This document shows positions 9,392-20,197 of a stretch of 28,666 bases of DNA, one piece after another. The stretch is from Cercozoa sp. M6MM (lineage: Eukaryota > Endomyxa: Ascetosporea): assembly GCA_040357565.1 (NCBI GenBank), contig JBDODJ010000138.1. One strand, given 5' to 3'. Position 1 is the stretch's first letter; every line of letters starts with the position of its first letter. The notes under the pieces are model-generated. The model worked only from the letters and a program-made list of their open reading frames with translations, made no database searches and had not been told where the DNA came from. A program made the position numbers and the translations under genes.

Positions 9392-11139
9392 TTAGTAGCG
9401 TTTTGTAAATAAATTGTTCATGCGCCAGCTCGGCATGTGTTGTTCAGTCTTGGTTCTCCTTAATCTCATGAGAAAGAACAGAACCATGAGCAAGAGAATG
9501 GGTCCGCGAATAACTTTGGACATGAGATAGAACACTCGTTTCGACACGTCAAACTGCTTGGATGCAGAATAAGTGTACTCTTGAACGGAGAATCGAATCA
9601 CATGCACGACCCCATCTCCGAACCTGCAATGTGTAAATTTACCATGACATGATGGTAAGGCTCGCTTCGAAGATGTTGCAACGTACACGGTAACAAGGCG
9701 GAGCTGATGGGTCTCATCGTCCGACAGTGCGACCACAGAGACACATTTAATGGGCTCTTTGAACTCTCGCGCAAAAAGCAGCCGTGCGTCGAAGTGCAAA
9801 ATGGGCGAGCGCAGCTGATACACCCGCAACTGACGTCCGCTGGAAACTGCAACGATGGGAAGTCCTTGTTTCGTGTGCAACAGGCCATGTGGAAGCTCGA
9901 ATTTCATCCAAACTGCAATAAACATGTGTAAATACGCTTGGTTTTAACACTTTGTTGTATACGTCTACCAATGCCATTGGCGTCGTCTTGTGGATGAGTG
10001 CCAGAGGTCGGCATTCCAATCATAATTTCCGAAAAAGTAGGCGCAGGCACACGCCAGCGCACAAGTTGAAGCACCCCGGATTCGCAAAGCACGAGCAGCA
10101 TGTCAGCATCCTCGTCTTCCACAGGAACTGGAGCAACGGAAGAAACTGCGTCATTTTCGCACAGGCCGGTTGCGAAACGAGTTGGGAAGGTGTGACTGTT
10201 TCCGTGCCTCACCGCATGCAGAGTATGAGGAGTTGCCAGCAATACAGTGTTCGAAAACGGAAGTGCTGCCGTTCCTACGATGCGATTCGAGCTCAGAGAG
10301 ATACGATTGTACTCGCGTGCGTGGGATGAGGTGTATCGATTGGCGTCTCTGAGCAGGTTTACAAAGGCACACGAACTACGAGAAGCGACGAACACGAGTG
10401 AGTTCCGATTTTGCGTCTGCATGCCAGTCACTGTCACAGAGGACATTTCATTACTGGATGTGTTCAACGGAGTTCGAACAACTCGTTTCGTGAGCACCGC
10501 TGTGGCCGGACTGCTGCCGTCGATCCACAATGACACCTCAAAGTGAAGCAGGTGGAGTCCTTCACTCTCTTTAAAATTGCCGGCACAGACGTACTCCAGT
10601 TCGCTCTGTGCCTTTTGTTTCTGCCTAACGAAAGGCGCGTCGGTCTGAAGGGCTCTGTTTCGGGAGAGAGTCGCGCACGAGACCGGCTGGAAAGTCGAGC
10701 TGTGAGAAGTCAAGGCGAGTTGTTCAATCAACAGTTCGAACGGAAAGAACTGTGCCAAGATTATCTCTGCATCTTTATCGTAGAAGGCCTGCACTGTGAC
10801 ACCCGAATTTGAAACCAAGATTTCCGTGAGTACTCTCTGCGGGGGTAGGTCTGCTCTGCTTCGGTCTCCGTAGCTTCGGTCTTCTGCGGCGGTCCAGACG
10901 CTTACCTCAACGAGATCCGTCAACAACAAGACAGTTCCTAAGTTTTCGCTGGGTAGCCTGCCCGTTTTTGTAACGTGGAGTGCTTGCGTCGGCTGTGTGA
11001 TATTTTTGTCGGCTTCATTAAATGGGAAGGCGTCACTTTGAGTTTGCACCAAATGCTCGGGCGCCACAAAATTCACTTGTTTCGAAAAGCTGAATCCAAG
11101 CAGTTGCAGTAGTACCGTCGCTTGATGCAGGAACTTCAT
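9392..11139 (-). CDS. Type I membrane protein, 563 residues, possible beta-propeller ectodomain
   Basis: Two exons (11139-9969 and 9912-9392) flank a 56-nt intron with clean GT-AG ends, and the total is 564 codons including TAA. I chose Met at 11139 because it starts a signal peptide (MKFLHQATVLLQLLGFSFS); an in-frame Met ten codons upstream is possible. The ectodomain is rich in short beta-like segments such as DADMLLVLCESGVLQLVRW, GLPIVAVSSGRQLRVYQL and RLVTVYVAT. These resemble WD/FG-GAP/PQQ-type propeller blades without a clear signature. Near the C-terminus is one membrane helix (GPILLLMVLFFLMRL), followed by a basic RRTKTEQ tail on the cytosolic side. EMC1-like, ITFG-like or Sec12-like proteins share this general layout, but I cannot choose among them. 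Confidence 0.7.
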
Positions 11140-11341
11140 TGCTCGTCGCGGATTGGCAGAGCTTAGCATTTTCAGTGACTACTGTCGCTTCAGTTTCAGT
11201 GGGACAAATACGACAATTCGAAATCCCCCTGTTCAACAGAAACACAGCGTGGCGGAGAATTCGAAACAAGTTTGTCCTGCTGAGATCGTTAGCTCAACGG
11301 ATACAGTACATTGGAACAGCAAAAATCTTATGCCTTTCACA
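11140..11341. promoter_or_regulatory. Shared divergent promoter region
   Basis: The 202 bases between the start codons of the minus-strand membrane protein (11139) and the plus-strand CxxC protein (11342) must hold the 5' UTRs and promoters of both. I see no TATA box. Confidence 0.45.
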
Positions 11342-12014
11342 ATGAGTTCATCCTCTAACGGTTCTGCTGGGCAAAACTGCTTGAGCGACGATAATCTACA
11401 GGACAACCAAGGAGAAAGCGAACGCATTTCGCCGCCGTCAGACGAGACGGAAAACGTAAAGATGCGCTTGCAAAAGTGGAGCGAATCTACACGACGTCGC
11501 CGCCTGCTTGGCGATCGTGCCTGGTGTGCTCGTCGATCGTATTTGTTCGCTGCATTCGAACTGTACGACACGTGCGAGCATTGTCAAACACGGCAACTGC
11601 TGCAACCCGGGAATTCAACATCAGGTAATGAGCGAACTAAGATTTCAAAAGCAAATTGAAGTCACTGCAAGTATTTGCAGCTTTCAAACATGGCCGAACG
11701 GTGTCGGAATGCGTCAACTGCAATGCTCTCTTCGAAGTCGCACTTCCGTTTCGTCAGAATGATCTGCGCAAACTCTTTCACGTAGAACACGAGTACGAAT
11801 CTCGGCTTTGTTGCCGACTTTGCGGTCAGCATGTCGACTTGGCAATAAATGGCGCACTGATTGCCTCAAAACGATCGTAAACTGATTTCCTCGTGACAGG
11901 GGCGTTGAGGCACTTTCAGTTTGAGTTCATCTTTGGACATTTGCACATCACAGTCAAGACGTGCAATTCGTCGAGTGTTCGATGTGCAAAGGCGTCTTTG
12001 AGGTGGTAGCGTAA
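11342..12014 (+). CDS. Four-CxxC zinc-binding-like protein, 179 residues
   Basis: Exons 11342-11624, 11681-11876 and 11954-12014 (TAA) splice through introns of 56 and 77 nt, and the phase closes at 180 codons. The first 40 residues are Ser/Asn/acidic and look disordered. A basic helix RLQKWSESTRRRRLLGDRAW follows. Then come four Cys pairs: DTCEHC (exon 1), SECVNC and LCCRLC (exon 2) and VECSMC (exon 3). Pairs two and four are followed by near-identical strands (NALFEVAL and KGVFEVVA), suggesting a duplicated zinc-ribbon-like hairpin, so two zinc ions could be held. I do not recognise the family; a nucleic-acid or protein-binding zinc module is inferred. It is divergent from the membrane-protein gene. 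Confidence 0.6.
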
Positions 12015-12361
12015 CTTGTTGCCTTCTTAACTGACCTAATACTCATACTAAGACTCTCCTTTTGCTTGAAGTGCTTTTGGGAACTCTGTATGAGCGTGCT
12101 GTCGCTCCAGCTGAGGTATCGGGCTGGAGTCGCGCACATTCCACTCCATAACCACAAGCCAAGTGCAAGTTAACTCTTTCAGTTAATACAGCCTGCAAAT
12201 GAGATCTACGTGTTTTACGCTCAACAGAGTTTAATTCAATTACTGTCGCGAGCGAAGTCAACACGAAGGGTTTCTCAACTTTGTCGACAAAACTGAATAA
12301 AATACAAAATACAAGAAACGACCGACCCGGGTGCCATCTTCTCGCCTCTCGGGCCACAGCC
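12015..12361. other. Intergenic spacer
   Basis: These 347 bases separate two same-strand genes and should hold the 3' UTR of the CxxC protein and the promoter of the coiled-coil gene. I see no further gene. Confidence 0.5.
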
Positions 12362-14524
12362 ATGGTGGCCGAACAGTCACTGGCCCTTGAGAAGCACTTA
12401 CGCGAACTGGATATCGAGCTTCGTGCTTCTCGTCTTCAAGTAGGAATATTTTAGAACTATCAGCTTCCGTTCATCGATCTGTGATCTCAATTTGCTTTGC
12501 AGTGCTCGGAGTACGCTGCGTCCGCAACGACGGGTACCTGATCTTCAATTAAGCTCTTGTTTCCCTCAACTTCATGCCATGTTTAATGTCCCCTCGTCAG
12601 CTCAACGTGAACTGCTCGAATTGCGCCAAAAGTTCGCACATGCAGAACAAGAGCGCCAGCTTGCTTTTGCAAACAGTACTCAACTCAAGGGTCAAATACG
12701 AGAATTACTCAGAGATCTCACACAAGAACGACACCGCATATCAGAGGAACAAAAACTCGTAGCCTGCCTTCGTAAGCAACTCGAGGGCAGTGAAGGTACT
12801 GCCAGCACCAGTGACTTCATTGAACCTAGCAATTGTTTCACATCGCAGCGACGCGGAAAAAACTGCAAGCGACAGTAAATGCATCAGCTGCACAAGCCAG
12901 CAAGGTCTCATCACTTTCAAGCGAGCGACGGTCCCTCAAGAAGCAATGCGCAGGGCTACAATCAGAACTCCAGGTAAATTTAGGTTCCCCGTTCATACAA
13001 TTGGAACAGTAAAACTTGTGCGGTGCATGAAAAATGTGCCTTAGCTTACAAGGAAACAAAGAGACGAAGCCCGTTTGCAAGTCAAGAACTCAACTGCACA
13101 GGCCTTGGAACTGACGAAACAAATTCGCAAGAAGAGAAACGTTCATTCGTCTTGTGCCACCAACGAGCGTGTTCTTGCTCTTGAACGAGATCTTCGCACA
13201 GCAAAGCGTGCAGAGGTTCGACTTCGAGCAGAAACTTCGAAATTGCTGTCGCAGAAAGAAACACACCTTTTCGAGCTTCGTGCCCAGTTGAAGGACCTCC
13301 GTGAGTCCAAAAGCAGCCGCGAACAAGCGTTTCACGAACAAGAGCGCTCTTTGCTTGAAAAGGATCGAGAGCGGGATGCTGTGTTGGCAAGTCTGCGCAG
13401 AAAGCTCAGTGCTGCGCGAAAGGAGGGAACGAACAAAAAGAAGCAAATCGCTACACTTGAAGCCGAGTTGAAAGAAGCGAAATCTCAAGTGCTCATGCTG
13501 CAAAAGCAGGAAGAGGTAATGACGTCTGCTTTCGACGACCATAAGGCCGCAACTGAGCGGTACAAACGAATTCGCTTCTCCTTGTTGGAGTACTACTGTA
13601 AGTATCTGGTGTGAAAAGGCTGTTAACCCAATCAAAGTTGAAGAATTCGATACTAGAAGAACAAGCGACAGCTTTGACTATCGAAAGAGAGGAAATGCGT
13701 GAGCTGCTTAAAGCAAGTGTGTTGACGGATAATTCTCGAGCACTGCCGTCGAGGGCACCTAGCAACAGTAGCGCAAACACCTCAGAGAGTGCAGCCACGA
13801 TGCGGTTGTATCCTCCACCGCCACCTGTTGCTCTCACCAAAGTGGCTCCGAAGGTCGTCGCTAATGAAGCCGAGCTGCGCTATCAAGCGAGTCTTCGGGA
13901 TGAGGTGTGCCAAATCGGCAGAATACTCGACGAAATCGAAGTGCCGGACTTTAACGAGGCTCGAGCGGCCTTGAAACATCCGCAAAGCTCGCTTGTAAGT
14001 TATGAGAGTCACCTGTGGCATCCATGTATGCACATGAGTGTGCGTGCATTGTGTAGAAAGTGCTTAAAGCTCGCGCAGTGCGAAAGTACGTCCGAGAGTT
14101 GGAAAACAGTGTGCGCGAGCACTACATCACTGCACTTCGAGTTGACAGAGCGACATCGCCGACTGCCCCGGCGAGACGAGGAACTAACGCTGTTACTGGC
14201 CGACGTCCGTCGAAGTTGGTGCCTCCGAGACACTCTTGTATCGGAGTCTCGCCCGAAGACCGCGCGTTGACTCCGTTCCGGGCGTCACAGTTCCCGTTCA
14301 TGCACTGGCAGGTTTCGCAGAGTCAACACTCCGACGACAGCAGCACGTCTACATCGTCTTCTCCAAGCAGGCAGAAGGAAAACTCTGCTCATCACGGAGA
14401 CGGTGGCAGCGGATTTAGCGGAGGCTTGGAGCGCCAGACGACGCGTACGATCATAGCTAATAGAAGCCGTGGCATTGGACCTCCTCCGCCGGCGCCACCG
14501 ATCCCAGAGTTTACTGTTGATTAA
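12362..14524 (+). CDS. Long coiled-coil protein, 595 residues, with Pro-rich tail
   Basis: Seven exons (12362-12439, 12503-12533, 12601-12795, 12849-12973, 13045-13559, 13619-13994, 14057-14524) join with closed phase to 596 codons. Residues 1 to about 380 are almost continuous heptad-rich helix (for example LRAQLKDLRESKSSREQAF), with dense Glu/Lys/Arg/Gln and few helix breakers. Then come a Ser-rich hinge, a PPPPP segment, a conserved-looking helical block (ELRYQASLRDEVCQIGRILD) and a low-complexity tail rich in Ser, ending in PPPPAPPIPEF. The layout is that of centrosomal, basal-body or Golgi scaffold proteins. No specific family is recognised, so that role is inference. The gene ends 14 bases short of the convergent TTL-like stop codon. 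Confidence 0.75.
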
Positions 14525-14538
14525 CTAGCAATTTCACG

Positions 14539-16231
14539 TCATGTCAGCGTCATGTTGACCATGCCGAGTCGACTGCGGTGATGCAGGACTTCAGTGGCCT
14601 TGCAGTCCTGCAGCAATTGCAACAACTCAGCTTCGTTGTCAAAGTCTTCAGCACCAGCGTCCAGTTTCACAGCCGCGCCTACAGTACCCATGAAATTCCA
14701 AAAAATTATGGTTTACGATAAGAGAACACAGACAGGTGGGTCAGTACCAACACCGAGTCGCACCGCTTGCTGCGGAATGTGCGCCAGGTCAGTGCCGGTC
14801 ATTGCGAAATCCGGAGTTGCGTTGGCCTCCAGGAAGTGTACCTGGCCGGCGCGATCGACGAGAAAGTCGAGGCCGTAGTACTCGAAACAGTGCGGCAACG
14901 GTGCGTAGGCGTGACTCTCGTGCAGCACGCACTCGAACACTTCCGCTGTGGCAAGGGAGAAAATCGAATATTATGGGAAGTACAGACGGACAGTGTACCA
15001 GTACACTGCCGCATCTGTGCCATTATGCACTGCAAAAACTCTGGCCGGTCGGCAAAGTGGCGCGACAGCGAGTACACGCACTTGGACTCAATGTTCGCGC
15101 TGTTCGCGTGGTTGTTGGAGTGCATCTGCAGGTGCGTGTTGGTGACATGTGCCGCTTTGTTCTCGAGGTCACTCTCGCTGTATTTCTCGGCTGACACCAG
15201 AGCAAGTGCATCCTCGCATCTGCGCTCAAATTCACAGCTACGCACTTCATATCTAAATGGAAAGAGCCAAGGTACAGAAAGATGCGCGCGTTGCCAACAA
15301 CGACGGCATAGATGCGAATGTGAAACTTGCGTCCATCGATCAGCATTGGGTCTGCAATGTACTGCTGCAACACCCACTGGCGGTGCAGCAACGCACGCGC
15401 CTGCAGTTATGTTGTGCCCATCTCATCCATACGCGCAACCAAAATCCTTAATATATAATAACACCTGAGCAAGAGCCATGCGCTCGGCCATGGACATGTC
15501 ACGCGAGTCCTCGTCGTCACTGTCTTCGTCGTCACTGCCCTCCTCGATGTGCCGGCGCAACTGTTCCTCGAGGCTGTCTCTCGAATCGAACAGGAAGATG
15601 CCTAACAAGTTTGATATTATTACCCCCTCCTCCCAGAAACGAAGACAGAATACCCTTGCCCTGGTTGGTCATGGAGGCCTTGGCAATCCACACCGTCTTG
15701 TCGGCGGCAGCGAGCGAAGCCACCTCGGGTACGTCGTAGAGTGCCTCGTCCAGATCGTCCACATCGCTCACCTCGATCGCGAACGTCGGCGGAACGCACT
15801 TGTGTAGCGCACACGTCGGCCGCTTCGACATGTACTTTCGACTCAGGAAGGCTGCATTGACGTGCATCGTGAACAGTGCGGGCATGCAGATGGAAGTGAA
15901 TGAAAGTACCGAACTGCGCCTTGCGGATTAGACCCTTGCGCGTGCAGAAATTGCATGTGCGTTTCTTGCCTCTCAATACGCTATATACATCAATACATCG
16001 AACTCCCACAGAGACAAGAAGCAAGTATACAGGTCCCAGTCGACGCGCTCGTACTCGGAGAGGTCCCAGGACGTTTCTTCATCACTAAGTAGCAAACGAC
16101 GGAAAACGGAATAACATGAGACGAAGGCAAAAATAAGCCTACGGAGCGGCGACGTCAATGCCAAAGTGCTCCAGTGCCTCCGTGATCAGTCGCGAGAAGT
16201 ACGGGCAGTCTAGATCAACTTTTGCCCTCAT
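14539..16231 (-). CDS. Tubulin-tyrosine-ligase-like (TTL) ATP-grasp protein, 410 residues
   Basis: Nine exons on the minus strand (16231-16143, 16084-16031, 15980-15910, 15851-15654, 15601-15465, 15400-15276, 15219-14999, 14945-14748, 14678-14539) close in phase at 411 codons. TTL-family marks appear in order: RKGLIRKAQF near residue 65; KTVWIAKASMTNQGKGIFLF (ATP-binding Lys and Gly-rich loop, with KA where KP is usual); WVLQQYIADPMLIDGRKFHI; HVTNTHLQ (family HLTN box); and VHFLEANATPDF (metal-binding Glu and Asn). Such enzymes ligate Tyr or Glu to tubulin or other C-termini using ATP. The short N-terminus and RKxLIRK motif recall the Pby1/TTL class. An acidic insert (EEGSDDEDSDDEDSRD) interrupts the ATP-grasp fold, and I take it as a surface loop. 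Substrate is unknown. Confidence 0.87.
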
Positions 16232-16480
16232 TATAGCTGGTAAGAGCACGCCACTGCACTGTCGCGCTTAAGCGACAACAACACTATTTCGCTCAATTGT
16301 TTTCGGCTCACTTTGGCTCGTCAGAGCCTACCACGTTTTATTGCTTGATATTAGACTCAGACGTGCGCATCAGTGTTCACCCATTGACTGTTACAGCAGG
16401 TTGTCCTGCTGCGTCATTTTAGTCGCGGCGTTCTGGATTGAGCGATCGGCCTCGGGCAAAGCAAAAAACAAGCTTTGTTG
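16232..16480. promoter_or_regulatory. Shared divergent promoter region of TTL-like gene and VPS52
   Basis: The 249 bases lie between the two divergent start codons (16231 minus, 16481 plus). No TATA box or repeat is obvious. Confidence 0.45.
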
Positions 16481-19400
16481 ATGCAGGCTTTTTCGGAGAG
16501 CGAAGTTCTGGCCGCACTGTCCGACTCGCTAGCTCTGACGGAAGAAGCCAACGCGGCCAATGACGCCTTGCTAAATCTCGATTTTGAGTCGCTTAATGAG
16601 GTGCCGCTTGCTCTGTAGCTTCGTGCGACCGCCGCTGAGCAATCGCTTGTGTGCGTGTGTGTAGGACCTGGCTCATCTGAAGGAGGACCCAGTGGTGCAA
16701 CGGGCGCTTGAGAAGGGTCTGGACCTTCGAATGACGGTCCGAAATCTCGATGCTCAGTTGGTATTGTTGCTTCTGTGCTTTGGTTGAGTTGAGTTGAGTT
16801 GAGTTGAGTTGAGTTGAGTTGAGTTGAGTNNNNNNNNNNTTGAGTTGAGTTGAGTTGAGTTGAGTTGAGTTGAGTTGAGTTGAGTTGCTTTGAGTTGAGT
16901 TGAGTTGCTTTGAGTTGAGTTGAGTTGAGTTGCTTCGATAGCGAAAGGAGCGGTGCGAGCGAGCTCTCTGGTGGTGGCGCATCGCGAGTTGCGCCTCGCC
17001 AAGGTAGACGCGCTGCCGGACTGGCCGGTGCCGCTGTCGGCCGAGATCTGCGCCTTTGACGTGTTCGCCGACGCGGCGCTGCTGCACGCGGCGACGGAGA
17101 CGGAGCTAGCGGCCGTGCCTGTGGCCGAGTTGAAGAAACGCATCAAGCAGGCGCAGGACGAAGCAGCGTCGCTCGAGTGCGACGAGTTGTTCCCGGAGCA
17201 CTTTCGACTTGACGACGAGCAGGCGCGACTCGCGCGTTTCTCGCGTGCCGCCGCTTTGGTCACGTGTCTTCGGTGCTTTCGTCTTTCGCTTTCGCTTTGC
17301 TTTTGCTTTGCTCTTGTGTTGCTGACTGAGTGCTGTTGCTGGTGCAGAGTGCTGTGCAATGCCGCTGCTGCAGAGGAGAAGTTCCAACGCGAGTTCTTCT
17401 TCTTCGGACGGTGCTCTCTCTCTGCCTTCGCTTTGCTTTAAGTTGAGTTGCTTTGCTTTGAGTTGAGTTGAGTTGCTTTGCTTTGCTTTGAGTTGAGTCG
17501 AGTTGAGTTGAGTTGGTTTGCTTTGCTTTGCTTTGAGTTGAGTTGCTTGCTCTGAGTTGAGTTGCTTGCTTTGAGTTGAGTTGAGTTGCTTTGCTTTGAG
17601 TTGAGATTGGGTGAAATCGGCAGCGACTCTCCGCTGGCGGCCGATGCGTGTCGCGACATCTTCGGCAAGGTGTTCGACGCAGTGACAGAGCTGGTGGAGT
17701 TCGAGTTCGCCTTGGACGGCGACAACGCAGTCAAGAGCGGCGAGTGTGTGTCGCTCATGACGCTCATTCGCGTCGTCAACGATCTGCGTCGCTTCTACGA
17801 CGAGGAGGGTGCTTCTGCTTCCTTTCCTTTTGTAGCCTGTGTCTTGACTCGACTTGCGAACTGTGCTTTGCCCGCAGACAAGTGCGAACCCCTGGCCATG
17901 TTCCTGCAGCGACTCAGCATGTCGCTGTGGCCGCGCTTCCAGGCTTCGCTTCGACTGCACTGCGCTTCGCTTCGACGGGTGTCCTCTTTCTCTCCCCGCT
18001 GTCTCCTCCCTCTTTTGAAATCACAAAACCTTTTGCTTTCGCTTTCGCAGGCGGCGCAAATGCTTGAGCTTCGTGCTGCGAACTCGAATCCGCCCGATCT
18101 ACCGGTACAGCTTTGTTTCGCAGATTGTTGAATTGCTTTGTGCTTAATTTCGAAATTGTTGAGTTGCTTTGTGTGAAATTTCGAAATTGTTGAGTTGCTC
18201 GGTGTGAAATTTCGAAATTTCGAAATTGTTGAGTTGCTTCGTGCGAAATTTCGAAATTGTTGAGTTGCTTTGTGAGAAAAATGTGTGTGTGGTGTAGGTG
18301 CAAGCATCGGCGGTGTGTCTGAACTATGCGACGTTGGTGGCGTCGCTGGACTTTTTGGGCAGCACGCTGGAGCACGCACGCGGCGGTGCGCAGCTGGACA
18401 CGGACCTGCGGCAGATGCGGCGACTCATGGAGCAGCTGTGCTTCCGACTCAGTGAGTCGATCAGTGAGCCGAGGTAGCACACCGTGTTGTTAAGAGAGAG
18501 TTCTTTGTTAAAGGTGCCATTTGTGTAGGAAACGCGTGGTGTTCTGCATCCTCAACTTTGATCTGGTGGCGGCGTGCTCGCTGGCACTGCTGCGAGCGGC
18601 TGTGCTGCCGCTGTGTCCCAACGAGAAGGAAGGTACCACAGGCACGTGCGTGTGTGTATGTGACCATGTGACCACTCATATGACCACGTGGTCATGTGAC
18701 CACCCATGTGACCACTGACTGAGTGACTGCAGAGGAGGAGACCGAGTGCGACACGCGGCGCGTCACGTGGCTGCGCTCGGAAGCGACGTCGTGGCGCCGC
18801 CTGGTGCAGGAGCACGTCGCCGTCTTTGTCGAGAGCGAGCTGCAGGCGCACTTCTCGGCGTTGCTGGGTATCACTGCTCCCTTTGCCCCCTTACCCCTTA
18901 CCCCCCCCTGCGCAGACTTTGTAAAGAACACCGAGTTCCGTCTGACGCAGTGTCAAGGGTACTGGCGTTTTACCCCCTTGTTATACCCCTCATAGTACCC
19001 CCTGTCGCAACAGTCAAGAAGAGAGACAGCGCGTGGCTGACACCAAGGTGGTCCGATCGATTGCGTGCTCGTTCAAGTCGACGTGGCGACAGGGCATTCG
19101 ACACTGCAAGACCGCTGTTGACGAGCTATTCTCCGACTCCATGGTTGCTTTTGTTATACCCTCCCCCTTCCTCTAGCCTCGTTACACTTTACCCTACTCT
19201 ACTCCCTCTCCCAGAGGACACTGTCGTTGGGACCGCGATCGCTGCTGGCGCTGCGACGAGCCTCGGTGTCGCGCGACGTGCTGGAACTCCTGCTGGCACA
19301 ACTCGTGCTGTACTACAAGAGGTGTGTTTGTTGTGCAGTGTGTGTGTTGTGTAGTGTATGTGTATGTGTATGTGTGTGTATGCACATGTGTTAATGTGTG

Positions 19401-19563
19401 TGTGTGAATGCATGTATGTGTGTATACACCTGTGTGAATTTATGTGTGCAGGTTCCAGCGACTGCTGCCGCAGCTGCCGGCCGTCGACACTGCCGCTGTC
19501 GAGGGCGAACTCACGCACGTGCAAGACCTCGGCTACGAGATCCGGCAGCTGCTGTCGCGGTAG
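16481..19563 (+). CDS. VPS52: VPS52, GARP/EARP tethering complex subunit
   Basis: The C-terminal half follows the family order closely: a REFFFFG block, SMSLWPRFQASLRLHCASLR, RVVFCILNFDLVAACSLALL (in VPS52 the FLINNYDM region), a VFVESELQAHFSALL helix, VVRSIACSFKSTWRQGIRHC and LLLAQLVLYYKRFQRLLPQL. The N-terminal exons 16481-16600 and 16665-16760 carry the other hallmark, LEKGLDLRMTVRNL. VPS52 joins VPS51, 53 and 54 to tether endosome-derived vesicles at the Golgi. The stretch from the second exon to the REFFFFG block is far shorter than usual, and the intron between contains a 10-N gap, so one or more exons may be missing. Exon ends in the middle (about 16941-17270) are less certain. Many introns are made of TTGAG/TTGCT or TTTACCCCC repeats. 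Confidence 0.88.
16785..16932 (+). repeat. (TTGAG)n pentanucleotide array with assembly gap
   Basis: Perfect TTGAG units run up to and beyond a block of 10 Ns (16830-16839), with a few TTGCT variants toward 16932. The array is inside a VPS52 intron. Its true length is unknown because the gap falls within the repeat. Confidence 0.95.
17440..17605 (+). repeat. Intronic TTGAG/TTGCTTTGCTT compound repeat
   Basis: A second VPS52 intron is built almost wholly from TTGAG and TTGCT units in blocks, the same vocabulary as the array at 16785. It ends directly at a 3' splice site near 17605. Confidence 0.9.
18118..18292 (+). repeat. Intronic minisatellite with GAAATTTC palindromes
   Basis: About four to five degenerate copies of a unit of about 40 bases (TTGAGTTGCTTTGTGTGAAA, then TTTCGAAATTG) fill a VPS52 intron. 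Each contains a self-complementary GAAATTTCGAAATT-like core. A related TTTCGAAATTTCTTGAATAG pair occurs in a USP-like gene intron at about 21663-21720. Confidence 0.85.
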
Positions 19564-20197
19564 TTAGTTAGTTGAGTCGGTGGGCTCTCGTCTAGGTAAC
19601 CAACGCAACTAAGTAGTACAAAGAAAGGTCTGCATGCACACCAGATCATCTGAGTGAGTCGCGGTAGCTACGCTAGACCACTGCACACGACTTCCGTTCC
19701 CGTCGCTTTCATTTCTGTTTGTGTACGTGCGTACCATACGTGTGATTTGATCTTGCGATGGCATGACCGCTGGAACCTGCACACATCGCCGTATGTCTCG
19801 AAACTTGCTGAAGTTCTCATCCGGGTAGCGTCTTTTTTAATTGCCAGTCTGTAAAGAGTATATATCGTGCACATCTAATATCTATTTTTCAAAGGCGCCT
19901 TTGTTCATTGTGTTCACAGTGTTTCTCGTCGCAGGTCGTAGTTTTCGGCGACGCTGAGGATGCAGCGAAACGCGAGATTTTGCTGTCCCACAATCCCCGC
20001 CTTCATTGCGTGAATATCGCGCTAACTCCACTTTATTACCACAAATCTAGTATTTAAAGCTGTTAAAGTGTCCGGCAGCACTAAATATCGGCAAAGGAGT
20101 ACCTCTTTTAATTTTGAGAGAGAAACAACAAGCCAAGATTTCGCGCCACAAGTGGTCTGTTTAGAGGTTGCGAGCGTTGCGACAGTGACCAAGCAGT
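19564..20197. other. Intergenic spacer
   Basis: This 634-base interval holds the VPS52 3' end and the USP-like promoter. I see no gene, RNA gene or repeat of note. Confidence 0.5.

Noticed and set aside
11283..11330. Possible tRNA A-box (TTAGCTCAACGG)
   Set aside because: No B-box (GGTTCGANTCC) at the required distance and no acceptor stem pairing.
17106..17960. 284-residue minus-strand ORF rich in Gln/Leu/Asn/Ser/Thr
   Set aside because: It is antisense to VPS52 exons plus the TTGAG repeat intron; its repeat peptide is only the translation of the simple repeat.
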